This document shows, one piece after another, positions 55,930 to 64,000 of a stretch of 64,000 nt of DNA. The position numbers were made by a program, and so were the translations under genes. This DNA is from Azospira inquinata. GTDB lineage: Bacteria; Pseudomonadota; Gammaproteobacteria; Burkholderiales; Rhodocyclaceae. Each line of letters starts with the position of its first letter. Position 1 is the first letter of the stretch. Location: NCBI RefSeq assembly GCF_018905915.1, contig NZ_CP064782.1, positions 1,736,001 to 1,800,000 on the forward strand, given 5' to 3'. The notes beneath the pieces are model-generated. The model was given only the letters and a program-made list of their open reading frames with translations. It ran no database searches and was not told where the DNA came from.

Positions 55930-57255
55930 ATGAGTGATAGCGCCGCCCCGACCTGCCCCGCCCTGCTGGTGGCGGCCCCCGCCTCCGGCCAGGGCAAGAC
56001 CACGGTGACCGCCGCCCTGGCCCGTTATCACCGCAATCAGGGGCGGCGGGTCCAGGTGTTCAAATGCGGGCCGGATTTCCTCGATCCCCAGATTCATGCC
56101 GTGGCCTCGGGCCGCCCCTGCTACAACATCGACTTTGCCATGGCCGGGGAGGCGGATGCCCGCTGGCGCCTGGCCCGGGCCGCCCGGGAAAACGATCTGA
56201 TCCTGGTGGAAGGGGTCATGGGCCTCCACGACGGGGAACCCTCCGCCGCCGAACTGGCCCGGCGCTTGGGCCTGCCCGTGCTGCTGGTGCTGGATGCGGC
56301 GGCCATGGCCGGTTCCTTCGGCGCCCTGGCCTGGGGCCTGAAACACTACCGGGAAGGGGCGGGGGGCGGCGCCCCAATTGCCGCCGCCCTGGCCAACCGG
56401 GTGGGCAGCGCTTACCACGCCACCCTCTGCCGGGACAGTCTGGCGGATAGCGGCATCGCCTGGTGGGGCCACCTGCCCCGGGATCGGGAAAGCGCCCTGC
56501 CCGAACGCCATCTGGGCCTGCTGCCGGCGGCGGAAATTGCTCATCTGGAGCAGGGCCTGGAAGCCATGGCCGCCGCCCTGGGCGCCACCCCCGCCGCCGC
56601 CCTGCCGCCCCCCGTGACCTTTGCTTCGGCCCCAGCCCCGGAAATACCGCCCCTCCTGGCCGGGCGCACCATTGCCGTGGCTAGGGACGCCGCCTTCTGC
56701 TTTCTCTACCCGGCCAATCTGGATTGCCTGGAAGCCCTGGGGGCCCGGCTGGTCTATTTCTCCCCCCTGGCGGACCCGGCCCTGCCCCCTTGCGACGGGG
56801 TGTGGCTGCCCGGGGGCTACCCGGAACTCCACGCCTCCGCCCTGGCCGCCAACCGGGCCATGGCCGCCGCCCTGGAAGCCCACGTGGCCGCGGGCAAGCC
56901 CCTGGTGGCGGAATGCGGCGGCATGATGAGCCTGTTCGCCACCCTTACCACCGTGGCGGGGGACAGCACCCCGGCCTTCGGCCTGCTCCCCGGGGAATGC
57001 CGCATGACGCCCCGCCTGGCCGCCCTGGGCCTGCTGGCGGCAGACCTGCCGGAAGGCCGCCTCACCGGCCACACCTTCCACTACTCCCAATGCACCACCG
57101 ACCTCCCCCCCTGGCGCCAAGCCCGACGCCTGGGGGGCGGGGAAGGGGCAGGAGAAGCCCTCTTCCGCCGCCAGGGCCTTACGGCCAGCTATATGCACTT
57201 TTACTTTCCCTCCCAGCCTCAGGCGGCTGCGGGGTTGTTTTTTGTGGAGGGGTAG
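55930..57255 (+). CDS. cobB: Cobyrinic acid a,c-diamide synthase
   Basis: The 441-aa CobB/CbiA amidase uses glutamine and ATP to amidate the a and c side chains of cobyrinic acid. The N-terminal ATP domain has ASGQGKTTVTAALARYHRNQGRRVQVFKCGPDFLDP. The C-terminal glutaminase domain has the nucleophile in VAECGGMMSLF and the late His in GHTFHYS. It is probably the last surviving gene of the riboswitch operon before the foreign-looking ATPase gene interrupts it. It lies 43 bases after cobO. Confidence 0.95.
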   Translation: MSDSAAPTCPALLVAAPASGQGKTTVTAALARYHRNQGRRVQVFKCGPDFLDPQIHAVASGRPCYNIDFAMAGEADARWRLARAARENDLILVEGVMGLHDGEPSAAELARRLGLPVLLVLDAAAMAGSFGALAWGLKHYREGAGGGAPIAAALANRVGSAYHATLCRDSLADSGIAWWGHLPRDRESALPERHLGLLPAAEIAHLEQGLEAMAAALGATPAAALPPPVTFASAPAPEIPPLLAGRTIAVARDAAFCFLYPANLDCLEALGARLVYFSPLADPALPPCDGVWLPGGYPELHASALAANRAMAAALEAHVAAGKPLVAECGGMMSLFATLTTVAGDSTPAFGLLPGECRMTPRLAALGLLAADLPEGRLTGHTFHYSQCTTDLPPWRQARRLGGGEGAGEALFRRQGLTASYMHFYFPSQPQAAAGLFFVEG

Positions 57256-57395
57256 GGGGATGAAGCACGGTCTGCTGACTATTCAGTTGTATTTACGCTG
57301 ATTGGCTTTAAATACTTTGGCATAGAATGAGGAAATCAATCCGCAAATATTGCGCCTGACCACGTAACCGATAACAACACGCTCCGCAAACAGAA

Positions 57396-60035
57396 ATGTC
57401 CAAATCCTTAGCCGAATTCAAACGCTTCTTGGCCAAGTCGGCCCCGAACCTGTCCGAATACGAGAAAAAGCTGGCTAACCTGATGCTGGGAGGGTTTGAC
57501 GAAATCGCAGCGGTAGGGACGGCTGGTGGACGGCGCGGGAAAGTTTTGGCGAGAATAATTGCCGCCAAGGGGGAAACAGCGCCTTCGGCACTTGATATTG
57601 TGGCTCACGAAGCGAACGCCAACGAGAACGAGATTGTTCGGCTTACAAAAGTGGACGTCGAGCATTTTCGTGGTTTTTCCGACAAGCACACTTTCGAATT
57701 CAAAAAACTGTACACCTTCGTCTATGGGCCGAACGGAACGGGAAAATCAAGTCTCTGTGAGGCGCTCGAATACGGATTGCTTGCTTCAATCCACGAAGCG
57801 GATTCGAAGCGAATTCCCGTCTTGGACTACATAAGGAATGCTATATCGAAAAAATCGGTGAAACCCGTCTTGTACGGAGATACCGTGAAGGAGCTGGGAG
57901 TCAAAGTGAAAGCCGACCCTCGCAGTTTCGAATTTTGTTTCATTGAAAAGAACCGGATCGACGGATTTGCGCGGGTGGCTGCTAATAGCCCGGCCGCTCA
58001 GCAGGCGCGGTTAGCAGCACTGTTCGGCTTGGAAGAGTTCAACACGTTTGCTACGCAGTTCAATGAGGCCCTCGACTCTTACTTGGACTGTGTCGGAAAA
58101 AAGGGGAGGGATCTTGCTGACCGCGCGAAGGGCATCGCTGGACACAAGGCTATCCTCGAAGGCCTCCCGGTGAAAGCCAAAGCCGCTGAGACGCGAGGTA
58201 CCGAGCTGCTTGCGAAATATCCAGAGTGCAAGAACCTCAATGAGGTGAAGGTTGCCCTTGCCGGTCCGGAAGGCAACGGTGGCAAGCAAAAGGTGAACAA
58301 CACCGAAATAGGCCGCCTGCAGAACCTTAAAACGGCCGATGATCCCGGGACGGAGCGTATTCTAGCGGACGCCGATGTACTACTCCGGCTCATTAAAGAG
58401 AAGTCGGAATCGGAAAAGTTTCTTAACCAGTACAAGGCCGAGCTTTCCCTTCGGGACCTTTACGGCGCGATCCTGGGGAACCGGGATAAGTTCGGGAACG
58501 AGTGTCCCGCGTGCGCCTCAGAACTCTACCGCGACGGTCGACTCGCCGTTCCGGTTGATCCATACGGCAACGCGAAGGAAAAGCTGAAGCAATTCGATGC
58601 CGCCCTAAGGGCCGAAGGGCGGATCAAGGAAATCCAGGAGGCACTCAACCTCGGCTGGCGAAACTTGCTTTCGAATATCGCCAAGCTTCCGGCGTTCGCC
58701 GCGGCCGTCGGGTTCGTCAGAGCGCCTGAGATCGGCTCGTTCAGCACTGAGGCTTCCGATGCCAAGGATGCGGTGGGCATCGAGACCTTCCTCCGCGTCG
58801 TGCTGGCCAAGTGCGAGCTCCTTCAGGCACTGAAGGACGCGACTGCGACACATAATGAAAAGGTCGAGCAATCCAAAGCCGCGATCAAAAAACTCGAGGC
58901 CGATAATCTCGCGATCTCCAAGGACCTTGAGGAAATTGTTGCCATTTCGACACTCGTCGCTGCGAACTCGAAGAGTGAGACGGAGGCGACGCAGGCTATC
59001 GAGAAGTTCAATCGGGAGAATGAGGAACTCATCAGGGCAGCGGAAGCCGAGAAACCGGGAGTTGCGAGAAACCTGAGCTACAGCCAGGCTTACGCCTCGT
59101 TTCGCGGAAGGCTCCTGGCCTACAATGCCAGTCTGCCTTTGGCCCTGGCCGCAGACCTTAACGAGAAGACGCTCAAGTTCTACAACGAGATCAACAAGAA
59201 CGACCACCTTTCCGACAAGCTCAAGTCCCTGAGGTTGCCGACGGCTGCTGGGGAAAAGATAGAGATTGAGTTCGCGAACGGGGATAGGTGCGACGCGCTC
59301 CAGGTCCTCAGCGAAGGTCACATTCGCTGCCTCGGGCTCGCAATCCTGTTGGCGAAGATATCCAGAGATGACCTCCCGTTCCTGATTTTCGACGACGTCG
59401 TAAACTCGATCGATGACGAGCATCGGGGCGCGATTATCGACCTCATCCTAAATCCGGAAGAGGTCGGTAAGAGACAACTGATCGTCACGACCCACGGTGA
59501 GGACTTCATGAAGCGCCTCGAGAACGCCGTGCCGATGAAGACGTATAAGGAAACAGTGACCCGAATCGACTTCCTCGTGCCGTTCGACGCCAAGAAGATT
59601 ACCGTGAAGCTCGATTCGCCCCGCCACTACCTCACGGTGGCAACTCGAAGCTACGAAGAAGGGCGTACGCGCGATTCCTTGAGTTACATCCGGAAGTCCT
59701 TCGAAGAGGAGCTCAACCGTCTCTGGAAGAGGATTGCAAATAAGAGGCTGTTGGCGCAAATAAGCGTCGGGATGAGGGGGCCGGGAGACCCCGACCTCAT
59801 GAGTTTGGCGACAGGACTCTACCAGTTTCTCGGTAGGAAGGACGTGTCCGTGTTCCAAGAAGCCCTGCCGCATCTGTGCGAAATACTTGGATATGGCGAG
59901 AAGTACCCACTCGAGTGGAACTACCTGAACAAGGGAACCCATGAAGAGGATCGGACAGAAGAGTTCGACGCCGCTGTAGTTCGGCGTATGCTTGAGACAG
60001 TAATCAAGCTCGACGAGGCTATCGAGGTTCCGTAG
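57396..60035 (+). CDS. SMC/Rad50-like ATPase with zinc-hook motif and possible tRNase tail
   Basis: The 879-aa protein has a split ABC-type ATPase. Walker A GPNGTGKSS is at 111-119, the signature LSEGH at 638-642, Walker B LIFDD ending at 666-667, the D-loop NSID at 670-673 and the switch His in TTH (His700). Between the halves are Lys/Glu-rich coiled-coil segments and a central CPAC (370-373) like a Rad50 zinc hook. After the ATPase a 170-residue helical tail contains R766-x3-E770 and NKGTHEE (His849). That combination resembles RloC, an SMC-like ATPase with a PrrC-type anticodon nuclease, or other HEPN-tailed defence ATPases. This is inference from motifs. GC and codon use are lower and unlike both neighbours, and there is no clear ribosome site. 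Confidence 0.8.
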   Translation: MSKSLAEFKRFLAKSAPNLSEYEKKLANLMLGGFDEIAAVGTAGGRRGKVLARIIAAKGETAPSALDIVAHEANANENEIVRLTKVDVEHFRGFSDKHTFEFKKLYTFVYGPNGTGKSSLCEALEYGLLASIHEADSKRIPVLDYIRNAISKKSVKPVLYGDTVKELGVKVKADPRSFEFCFIEKNRIDGFARVAANSPAAQQARLAALFGLEEFNTFATQFNEALDSYLDCVGKKGRDLADRAKGIAGHKAILEGLPVKAKAAETRGTELLAKYPECKNLNEVKVALAGPEGNGGKQKVNNTEIGRLQNLKTADDPGTERILADADVLLRLIKEKSESEKFLNQYKAELSLRDLYGAILGNRDKFGNECPACASELYRDGRLAVPVDPYGNAKEKLKQFDAALRAEGRIKEIQEALNLGWRNLLSNIAKLPAFAAAVGFVRAPEIGSFSTEASDAKDAVGIETFLRVVLAKCELLQALKDATATHNEKVEQSKAAIKKLEADNLAISKDLEEIVAISTLVAANSKSETEATQAIEKFNRENEELIRAAEAEKPGVARNLSYSQAYASFRGRLLAYNASLPLALAADLNEKTLKFYNEINKNDHLSDKLKSLRLPTAAGEKIEIEFANGDRCDALQVLSEGHIRCLGLAILLAKISRDDLPFLIFDDVVNSIDDEHRGAIIDLILNPEEVGKRQLIVTTHGEDFMKRLENAVPMKTYKETVTRIDFLVPFDAKKITVKLDSPRHYLTVATRSYEEGRTRDSLSYIRKSFEEELNRLWKRIANKRLLAQISVGMRGPGDPDLMSLATGLYQFLGRKDVSVFQEALPHLCEILGYGEKYPLEWNYLNKGTHEEDRTEEFDAAVVRRMLETVIKLDEAIEVP

Positions 60036-60092
60036 GCTCGATAGTGGCCCCTGACAGCCATCCTCGCCCCCCCGCCCGCTAAGATGGCGCCC

Positions 60093-60311
60093 ATGAAAAA
60101 ATATCCCCTTAGTTTTCTGGTGATGGAGGCCCTGGGCCTTCTCTGCCTGATTCCCGCCCTGGTCAGCCTGCTGGGCCTGGGGGCTCGGCTTCATCCCATG
60201 TTGGCCGATAGCGGTGCCGGTCTGGCCCTGCTGGTGACCGCCGTGTCCCTCATCATTTCCGGCTTTTTTCCCTTTGTGCTGCGCCGCTTGATGAATGGGG
60301 ATCAGGGGTAG
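60093..60311 (+). CDS. Small two-helix membrane protein (possibly DUF1418/YbjC-like)
   Basis: The 72-aa product (MKKYPLSFLVMEALG start) has two hydrophobic helices (about 8-28 and 42-63), a basic loop and a short polar C-terminus. The arrangement resembles the small DUF1418/YbjC proteins of enterobacteria, but the match is by eye only. A second possible ATG lies three codons upstream. High-GC composition returns here, marking the end of the foreign-looking segment. Confidence 0.6.
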   Translation: MKKYPLSFLVMEALGLLCLIPALVSLLGLGARLHPMLADSGAGLALLVTAVSLIISGFFPFVLRRLMNGDQG

Positions 60312-60453
60312 GGCGGTGGTTTGAACCGGGCTCGATTCCGCTCAGGTGTATGACCCGGGAAGGGCGGCGGGGAAGCTTTCCCCGGGGATGTGGTTGGGAT
60401 ATTACTTTTGTTATAAGCTATCCCCATGGTTGGTGAAGTGAGGGGGTAGCAAA

Positions 60454-61527
60454 ATGGGACGGCGGACAGACGTAGGGGATCGGGAAATCCGGTTGCCAGA
60501 AATGGAAGCCCAGGCGTTTCAGCCCATCATTGACGCCCTGACGGCCCATGTGGCCCTCCTCGACGGCGCAGCCACCATTGTGGCGGTGAATCGGGCCTGG
60601 ATGCGCTTTTCCGATGCCAATCAAAATCATCAGGCCAATTACGGCATTGGCTCCAATTACCTGGCTTTGCTTGATGCCACGGAGCGTTGTCCCTGCGGCC
60701 GCAAGGCGGCGGAGGATGGGGCCGTGGCCCGGCAGGTGGCGGAGGGGCTGCGTCAGGTGCTGGCGGGGAGCCGGGATAAGTTCCAGATGGAGTACCCCTG
60801 CGATTCCCCCACGGAACGCCACTGGTATCTGCTCACCATTACTCCCTTCCCGGGGGACGGGCTGCTGCGGGCGGTGGTGGCCCATGAGGATCTCACCCCC
60901 CTGAGACTGGCCCAGGAAGCCAGCCTGAATCAGGCGGTGCAACTGGCGGGAGCCTTTAGCGGCGCGGTGGAAGCCATTGTCCGTTTTATTGAAAAACGGG
61001 ACCCTTACACGGCGGGCCACCAGCATCAGGTGGCGACCCTTTGCCAGGCCATGGCCGAAACCATGGGCCTGCCGCCCCGGCAGCGGGAAGGGCTGATTCT
61101 GGGGGCGAAAATCCACGACATCGGCAAAATCGCCGTGCCCGTGGATATTCTCTGTAAGCCGGGCAAGCTGAGTGGGCCGGAAATGGAGATTATCCGTATG
61201 CATCCCCAGACCGGTTACGACATTCTCCAGGACATCCCCTTCCCCTGGCCCATTGCCGCCATGGTGGCCCAGCACCACGAGCGCCTGGATGGTACCGGCT
61301 ATCCGAACGGACTGAAGGGCGACGCCATTTGCCTGGAAGCTCGCATCATTGCCGTGGCGGACGTGTTCGACGCCATTACCTCCCACCGGCCCTATCGTCC
61401 GGCCCGGGATCAGGCCTGCGGCATTGAGGAACTCCAGTCCGGCCGGGGGCGCATTTACGATGCCCGGGCGGTGGATGCCCTGCTGGCCCACCTGGCGGGG
61501 GAACGGGCCCCGTTTAAGGCCGCCTAA
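60454..61527 (+). CDS. PAS-HD-GYP protein, predicted c-di-GMP phosphodiesterase
   Basis: The 357-aa protein has an N-terminal PAS-like sensor (about 20-150, with a Cys pair in ERCPCGRKAAED) and a C-terminal HD-GYP domain. The metal-binding motifs are HQHQV near 188, HDIGKIAVP at 221 and HHERLDGTGYP at 274-284, all intact. HD-GYP domains hydrolyse c-di-GMP. No membrane segment is present, so it is a cytoplasmic sensor-effector. A GAGGGGG site precedes the ATG. With the PilZ protein it is the second c-di-GMP gene in the window. Confidence 0.93.
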   Translation: MGRRTDVGDREIRLPEMEAQAFQPIIDALTAHVALLDGAATIVAVNRAWMRFSDANQNHQANYGIGSNYLALLDATERCPCGRKAAEDGAVARQVAEGLRQVLAGSRDKFQMEYPCDSPTERHWYLLTITPFPGDGLLRAVVAHEDLTPLRLAQEASLNQAVQLAGAFSGAVEAIVRFIEKRDPYTAGHQHQVATLCQAMAETMGLPPRQREGLILGAKIHDIGKIAVPVDILCKPGKLSGPEMEIIRMHPQTGYDILQDIPFPWPIAAMVAQHHERLDGTGYPNGLKGDAICLEARIIAVADVFDAITSHRPYRPARDQACGIEELQSGRGRIYDARAVDALLAHLAGERAPFKAA

Positions 61528-61593
61528 CGCCGGTGGGGTGACCGGGCTGGGAGCCCCGTCCTGCCTTGATCTGGCCTTTTGCGGCGGCGCCAG

Positions 61594-62562
61594 CTAGCTG
61601 CGCAGGGTTTCCGAGGGTAGTTCGCCGAACAGGCGGCGGTAATCCTGGGCGAACTGGCTCAGGTGGGAAAAGCCCCAGTCGTAGGCGATGCAGGAGATGG
61701 AGCGGGCCGTACGGCTGCGCAGCTGGCGGCGCACCTGGTTGAGCCGCAGGCTGCGCACATAGGCCAGGGGCGCCAGGCCGGTGGTGTCTTCAAAACAGTT
61801 TTGCAGGGCGCGGCGGCTGATGTGCAGTTGGGCGCAAAGCTCGGCCACGCTGGGCGGGGTTTCGGGCTGGTCCAGAACCCGCCGCCGTACCTTATCCACA
61901 ATCTGCTGGTGTTGCAGCCGGGTGCGGTTAATGGCCGCCGGTTGGGCATCCTGGCTGGTCAGCACCCCGGCCAGGGTTTCAAAAATGCGCTCCTGCAAGT
62001 CGTCCACCGTGGCGCTGTCGGGGTCGCTCTGGTTGGCGTCCGCCAGGATATTGGTCAGCTTGCGGCACAGGTGTTCCTTGCGCCCCGGCTCCAAGTCCCG
62101 CACATCCCCCTGTTGCAGTAGCCGGTCCAAATCCAGATGGCGGGTGGTGTCCAGATGGCGGGCCAGGCTGGCCCGGTCCACCACCACGCCGAAGAGGTCA
62201 AAGTCCGGGGAGGTGAGCAGATCGAATTCCGCCCCCCCGTCCCGGATACAGACGGCCCGGGCGGAAAGCTGTTTGCCCCCCATGGCCATGAGCCCGTCCC
62301 CCATGTCCGGGATGCCAAACCACACCGAGTTGGGCCAGGCGGCGCAGGTCTGGCGCAGTTGCTGATTGGCCCGCTCGACGAACACCTGGGTTTTGGGCAG
62401 CCACAACTCCGTGACTTCGCCGCTGAACCGGCCCGCCGAAAGCTGGTCGTAGCGCTGATCCCATTGGGACAGGTTGCGGGCGTGTTCGTCCGCGTCATGG
62501 GCCCGGGTTTCCCGGCGCAGGGGTCGGGCGTAGTCCGGGGGAAGGGGAGAGCGTGGGCTCAT
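61594..62562 (-). CDS. AraC-family regulator of ethanolamine use (EutR-like)
   Basis: The 322-aa protein has a long N-terminal sensor domain and a C-terminal double helix-turn-helix (about 225-322) with PPSVAELCAQLHISRRALQNCFEDTTGLAPLAYVRSLRLNQVRRQL and ISCIAYDWGFSHLSQFAQDYRRLFGELPSET. The overall layout and the start of the DNA-binding region resemble EutR-like regulators. It is divergent from an ethanolamine permease, which is probably its target. The shared 324-base region holds a 21-bp-spaced direct repeat described separately. Confidence 0.88.
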   Translation of the reverse strand: MSPRSPLPPDYARPLRRETRAHDADEHARNLSQWDQRYDQLSAGRFSGEVTELWLPKTQVFVERANQQLRQTCAAWPNSVWFGIPDMGDGLMAMGGKQLSARAVCIRDGGAEFDLLTSPDFDLFGVVVDRASLARHLDTTRHLDLDRLLQQGDVRDLEPGRKEHLCRKLTNILADANQSDPDSATVDDLQERIFETLAGVLTSQDAQPAAINRTRLQHQQIVDKVRRRVLDQPETPPSVAELCAQLHISRRALQNCFEDTTGLAPLAYVRSLRLNQVRRQLRSRTARSISCIAYDWGFSHLSQFAQDYRRLFGELPSETLRS

Positions 62563-62793
62563 GGTGGTTTTTCAGGAGGGGGATAGCCCCCCGGGGAGCA
62601 AGGGACGTACCACACCGCCCCGAAAACGGGCCCGGAGGGCCAGGAGCGTTAGCCCATGGGCCCCCCAATTTTCAGGCCATGACGGGTAAATGGGGCGGGG
62701 CCAGGGAAAAAGGAGCCGGGATGGTGCATGGGGGCCTTGGGGCGGCACTGCCCCGGTGCGCCCCGGGAAAATCCCCCGGCGGCAGGGGAAAAC

Positions 62794-62834
62794 GTGCCGA
62801 TTTTTGATATTCGGGTGCTGATTTCTGATACGTG
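62794..62834 (+). promoter_or_regulatory. Direct repeat, candidate operator of the AraC-type regulator
   Basis: Two related 20-base copies start 21 bases apart at 62794 and 62815. Both have the form GTGC-GATTT-TGATA with one-base differences. AraC-family activators commonly bind direct repeats on one DNA face, two helical turns apart. The site ends 52 bases before the permease start, an activating position. The rest of the 62563-62886 gap holds only GC-rich sequence. Confidence 0.55.
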
Positions 62835-62886
62835 CTGCTGCTGGCCCCGGGCCATGATGGCCACACCAACATTTTTGGAGTGAATC

Positions 62887-64000
62887 ATGTCGACCTCTTC
62901 CCCTGCCGGGTCTCAACTTTCGGCAAGCCTGGGCACCTGGCAACTGTGGGGCATTGCCGTGGGCCTGGTAATTTCCGGTGAATACTTTGGCTGGAGCTTC
63001 GGCTGGGCCACCGCCGGTACCCTGGGCTTTCTGGTGACCACCCTCATGGTGGCCGTGATGTACGGCACCTTCATTTTCAGCTTCACCGAACTGACCACCA
63101 GCATTCCCCACGCCGGTGGCCCCTTTGCCTACAGCTACCACGCCTTTGGCCCCACCGGCGGCTATCTGGCCGGTATGGCAACCCTGATCGAATTCATTTT
63201 TGCGCCTCCGGCCATTGCCCTGGCCATCGGCGCTTACCTGAATGTGCAGTTCCCGGGCCTGGACCCGAAAATCGCGGCCACGGGGGCCTACGTGGTATTC
63301 ATGGGCCTGAATATGGTGGGGGTCACCATCGCCGCCACCTTTGAACTCTTCGTCACCATTCTGGCGATTTTTGAACTGCTGGTGTTCATGGGCGTGGTGG
63401 CGCCGGGCTTTTCCTTCGCCCACTTTGTGGCGGGCGGCTGGAGCGGGGTGGATCATTTCTCCCTGGGTTCCCTGACCGGGATTTTTGCCGCCATTCCCTT
63501 CGCCATCTGGTTCTTCCTCGCCATCGAAGGGGTGGCCATGGCCGCCGAAGAGGCGCGGGACCCCAAGCGTTCCATCCCCATCGCCTACACCACGGGCATT
63601 CTTACCCTGGTGGTGCTGGCCATCGGCGTCATGGTCTTTGCTGGCGGCGCCGGTGACTGGACCAAGCTGGCCAACATCAACGATCCCCTGCCCCAGGCCA
63701 TGAAGACTGTGGTGGGGGCTTCCAGCGGCTGGCTGCACATGCTGGTGTGGCTGGGTCTGTTTGGCCTGATCGCCTCCTTCCACGGCATTATCCTGGGCTA
63801 TTCCCGGCAGATTTTTGCCCAGGCCCGGGCCGGGTTCCTGCCGGGCTGGCTGGGCAAAATCCACCCCCGCTTCAAGACCCCCCACCGGGCCATCCTGGCC
63901 GGGGGCGTGATCGGCATCGCCGCCATTTTCAGCGACGAACTGCTCTCCTTCGGGGGCCAGAGCCTGACCGCCAACATCGTCACCATGTCTGTCTTCGGCG
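62887..64000 (+). CDS. eat: Ethanolamine permease (5' part; continues past the window)
   Basis: The first 371 codons of an APC-family transporter are present, with about nine membrane helices so far. The N-terminus (GTWQLWGIAVGLVISGEYFGWSFGWATAGT) and FTELTTSIPHAGGPFAYSYHAFGP match ethanolamine permeases of the Eat type, as does the FLAIEGVAMAAEEARDPKRSIP motif. A GGAG site lies six bases upstream. The divergent EutR-like gene supports the substrate call. The gene runs off the right edge without a stop; eutBC may follow. Confidence 0.92.
   Translation, partial: MSTSSPAGSQLSASLGTWQLWGIAVGLVISGEYFGWSFGWATAGTLGFLVTTLMVAVMYGTFIFSFTELTTSIPHAGGPFAYSYHAFGPTGGYLAGMATLIEFIFAPPAIALAIGAYLNVQFPGLDPKIAATGAYVVFMGLNMVGVTIAATFELFVTILAIFELLVFMGVVAPGFSFAHFVAGGWSGVDHFSLGSLTGIFAAIPFAIWFFLAIEGVAMAAEEARDPKRSIPIAYTTGILTLVVLAIGVMVFAGGAGDWTKLANINDPLPQAMKTVVGASSGWLHMLVWLGLFGLIASFHGIILGYSRQIFAQARAGFLPGWLGKIHPRFKTPHRAILAGGVIGIAAIFSDELLSFGGQSLTANIVTMSVFG

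Noticed and set aside
57302..57328. TTGGCT/TAGAAT pair before the SMC-like gene
   Set aside because: The spacer is only 15 bases, too short for a confident sigma-70 promoter; the region is AT-rich but the promoter was not called.
1..64000. CRISPR arrays, insertion sequences, integrases, prophage genes
   Set aside because: No regularly spaced repeats, transposase or recombinase proteins were found; the tRNA-Lys pair has no adjacent integrase or att-like duplication.

Overview
The window is about 64 kb of high-GC DNA (mostly mid-60s percent by eye) with short intergenic gaps and many ATGA start/stop overlaps. The gene content (nested H2-sensing hydrogenase genes, hyp accessory genes, NikR, tol-pal and ruv cluster, zapA-6S RNA, malonyl-CoA decarboxylase, btu/cob genes) suggests a betaproteobacterium of the Rhodocyclales, such as Azospira/Dechlorosoma or a relative. 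That assignment is inferred from gene content and style, not from a search.

Region 1 (1-21.5 kb) is devoted to hydrogen and nickel. It starts in the 3' end of hypA and continues with hypB, hypF, a transglutaminase-like gene, hypC, a 46-codon ORF, hypD, a HepT-like gene, a one-TM mini-protein and hypE. Next comes the regulatory circuit: HoxA (sigma-54 activator) and the H2 sensor HoxB/HoxC. A HipA-like kinase, an output-less response regulator, NhaR, a RaiA-type ribosome factor and HtpX intervene. NikR then overlaps HoxJ (sensor kinase), and a NiCoT nickel permease follows. Together these genes sense H2, import and sense nickel, and build the NiFe(CN)2CO centre of uptake hydrogenases that probably lie just left of the window.

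Region 2 (21.5-27.1 kb) holds a TonB-dependent receptor, a TonB protein and the NADP-malic enzyme maeB.

Region 3 (27.3-39.2 kb) is a long minus-strand run. In transcription order it is yebC, ruvC, a UbiA-family prenyltransferase, ruvA, ruvB, ybgC, tolQ, tolR, tolA, tolB, pal, cpoB, queE, a PilZ gene, queC and two tRNA-Lys genes.

Region 4 (39.4-50.3 kb) contains a HerA-like ATPase, a secreted haem protein, a small lower-GC islet with a membrane protein, malonyl-CoA decarboxylase, lgt, a chemoreceptor, ilvD, a TauE/SafE transporter, 6S RNA, zapA and a zapB-like gene.

Region 5 (50.4-57.3 kb) is a cobalamin-riboswitch-headed operon: btuB, btuC, btuD, btuF, cobO, cobB.

Region 6 (57.3-64 kb) starts with an 879-aa SMC/Rad50-like ATPase of clearly different base composition. 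It carries a zinc-hook-like CPAC motif and a C-terminal Arg/Glu/His arrangement reminiscent of RloC/PrrC tRNA nucleases, and is the best candidate for an undescribed, probably anti-phage, system. A small membrane protein, a PAS/HD-GYP protein, an AraC-type regulator and a divergent ethanolamine permease (cut by the window end) follow. No insertion sequence, integrase or CRISPR array was seen.
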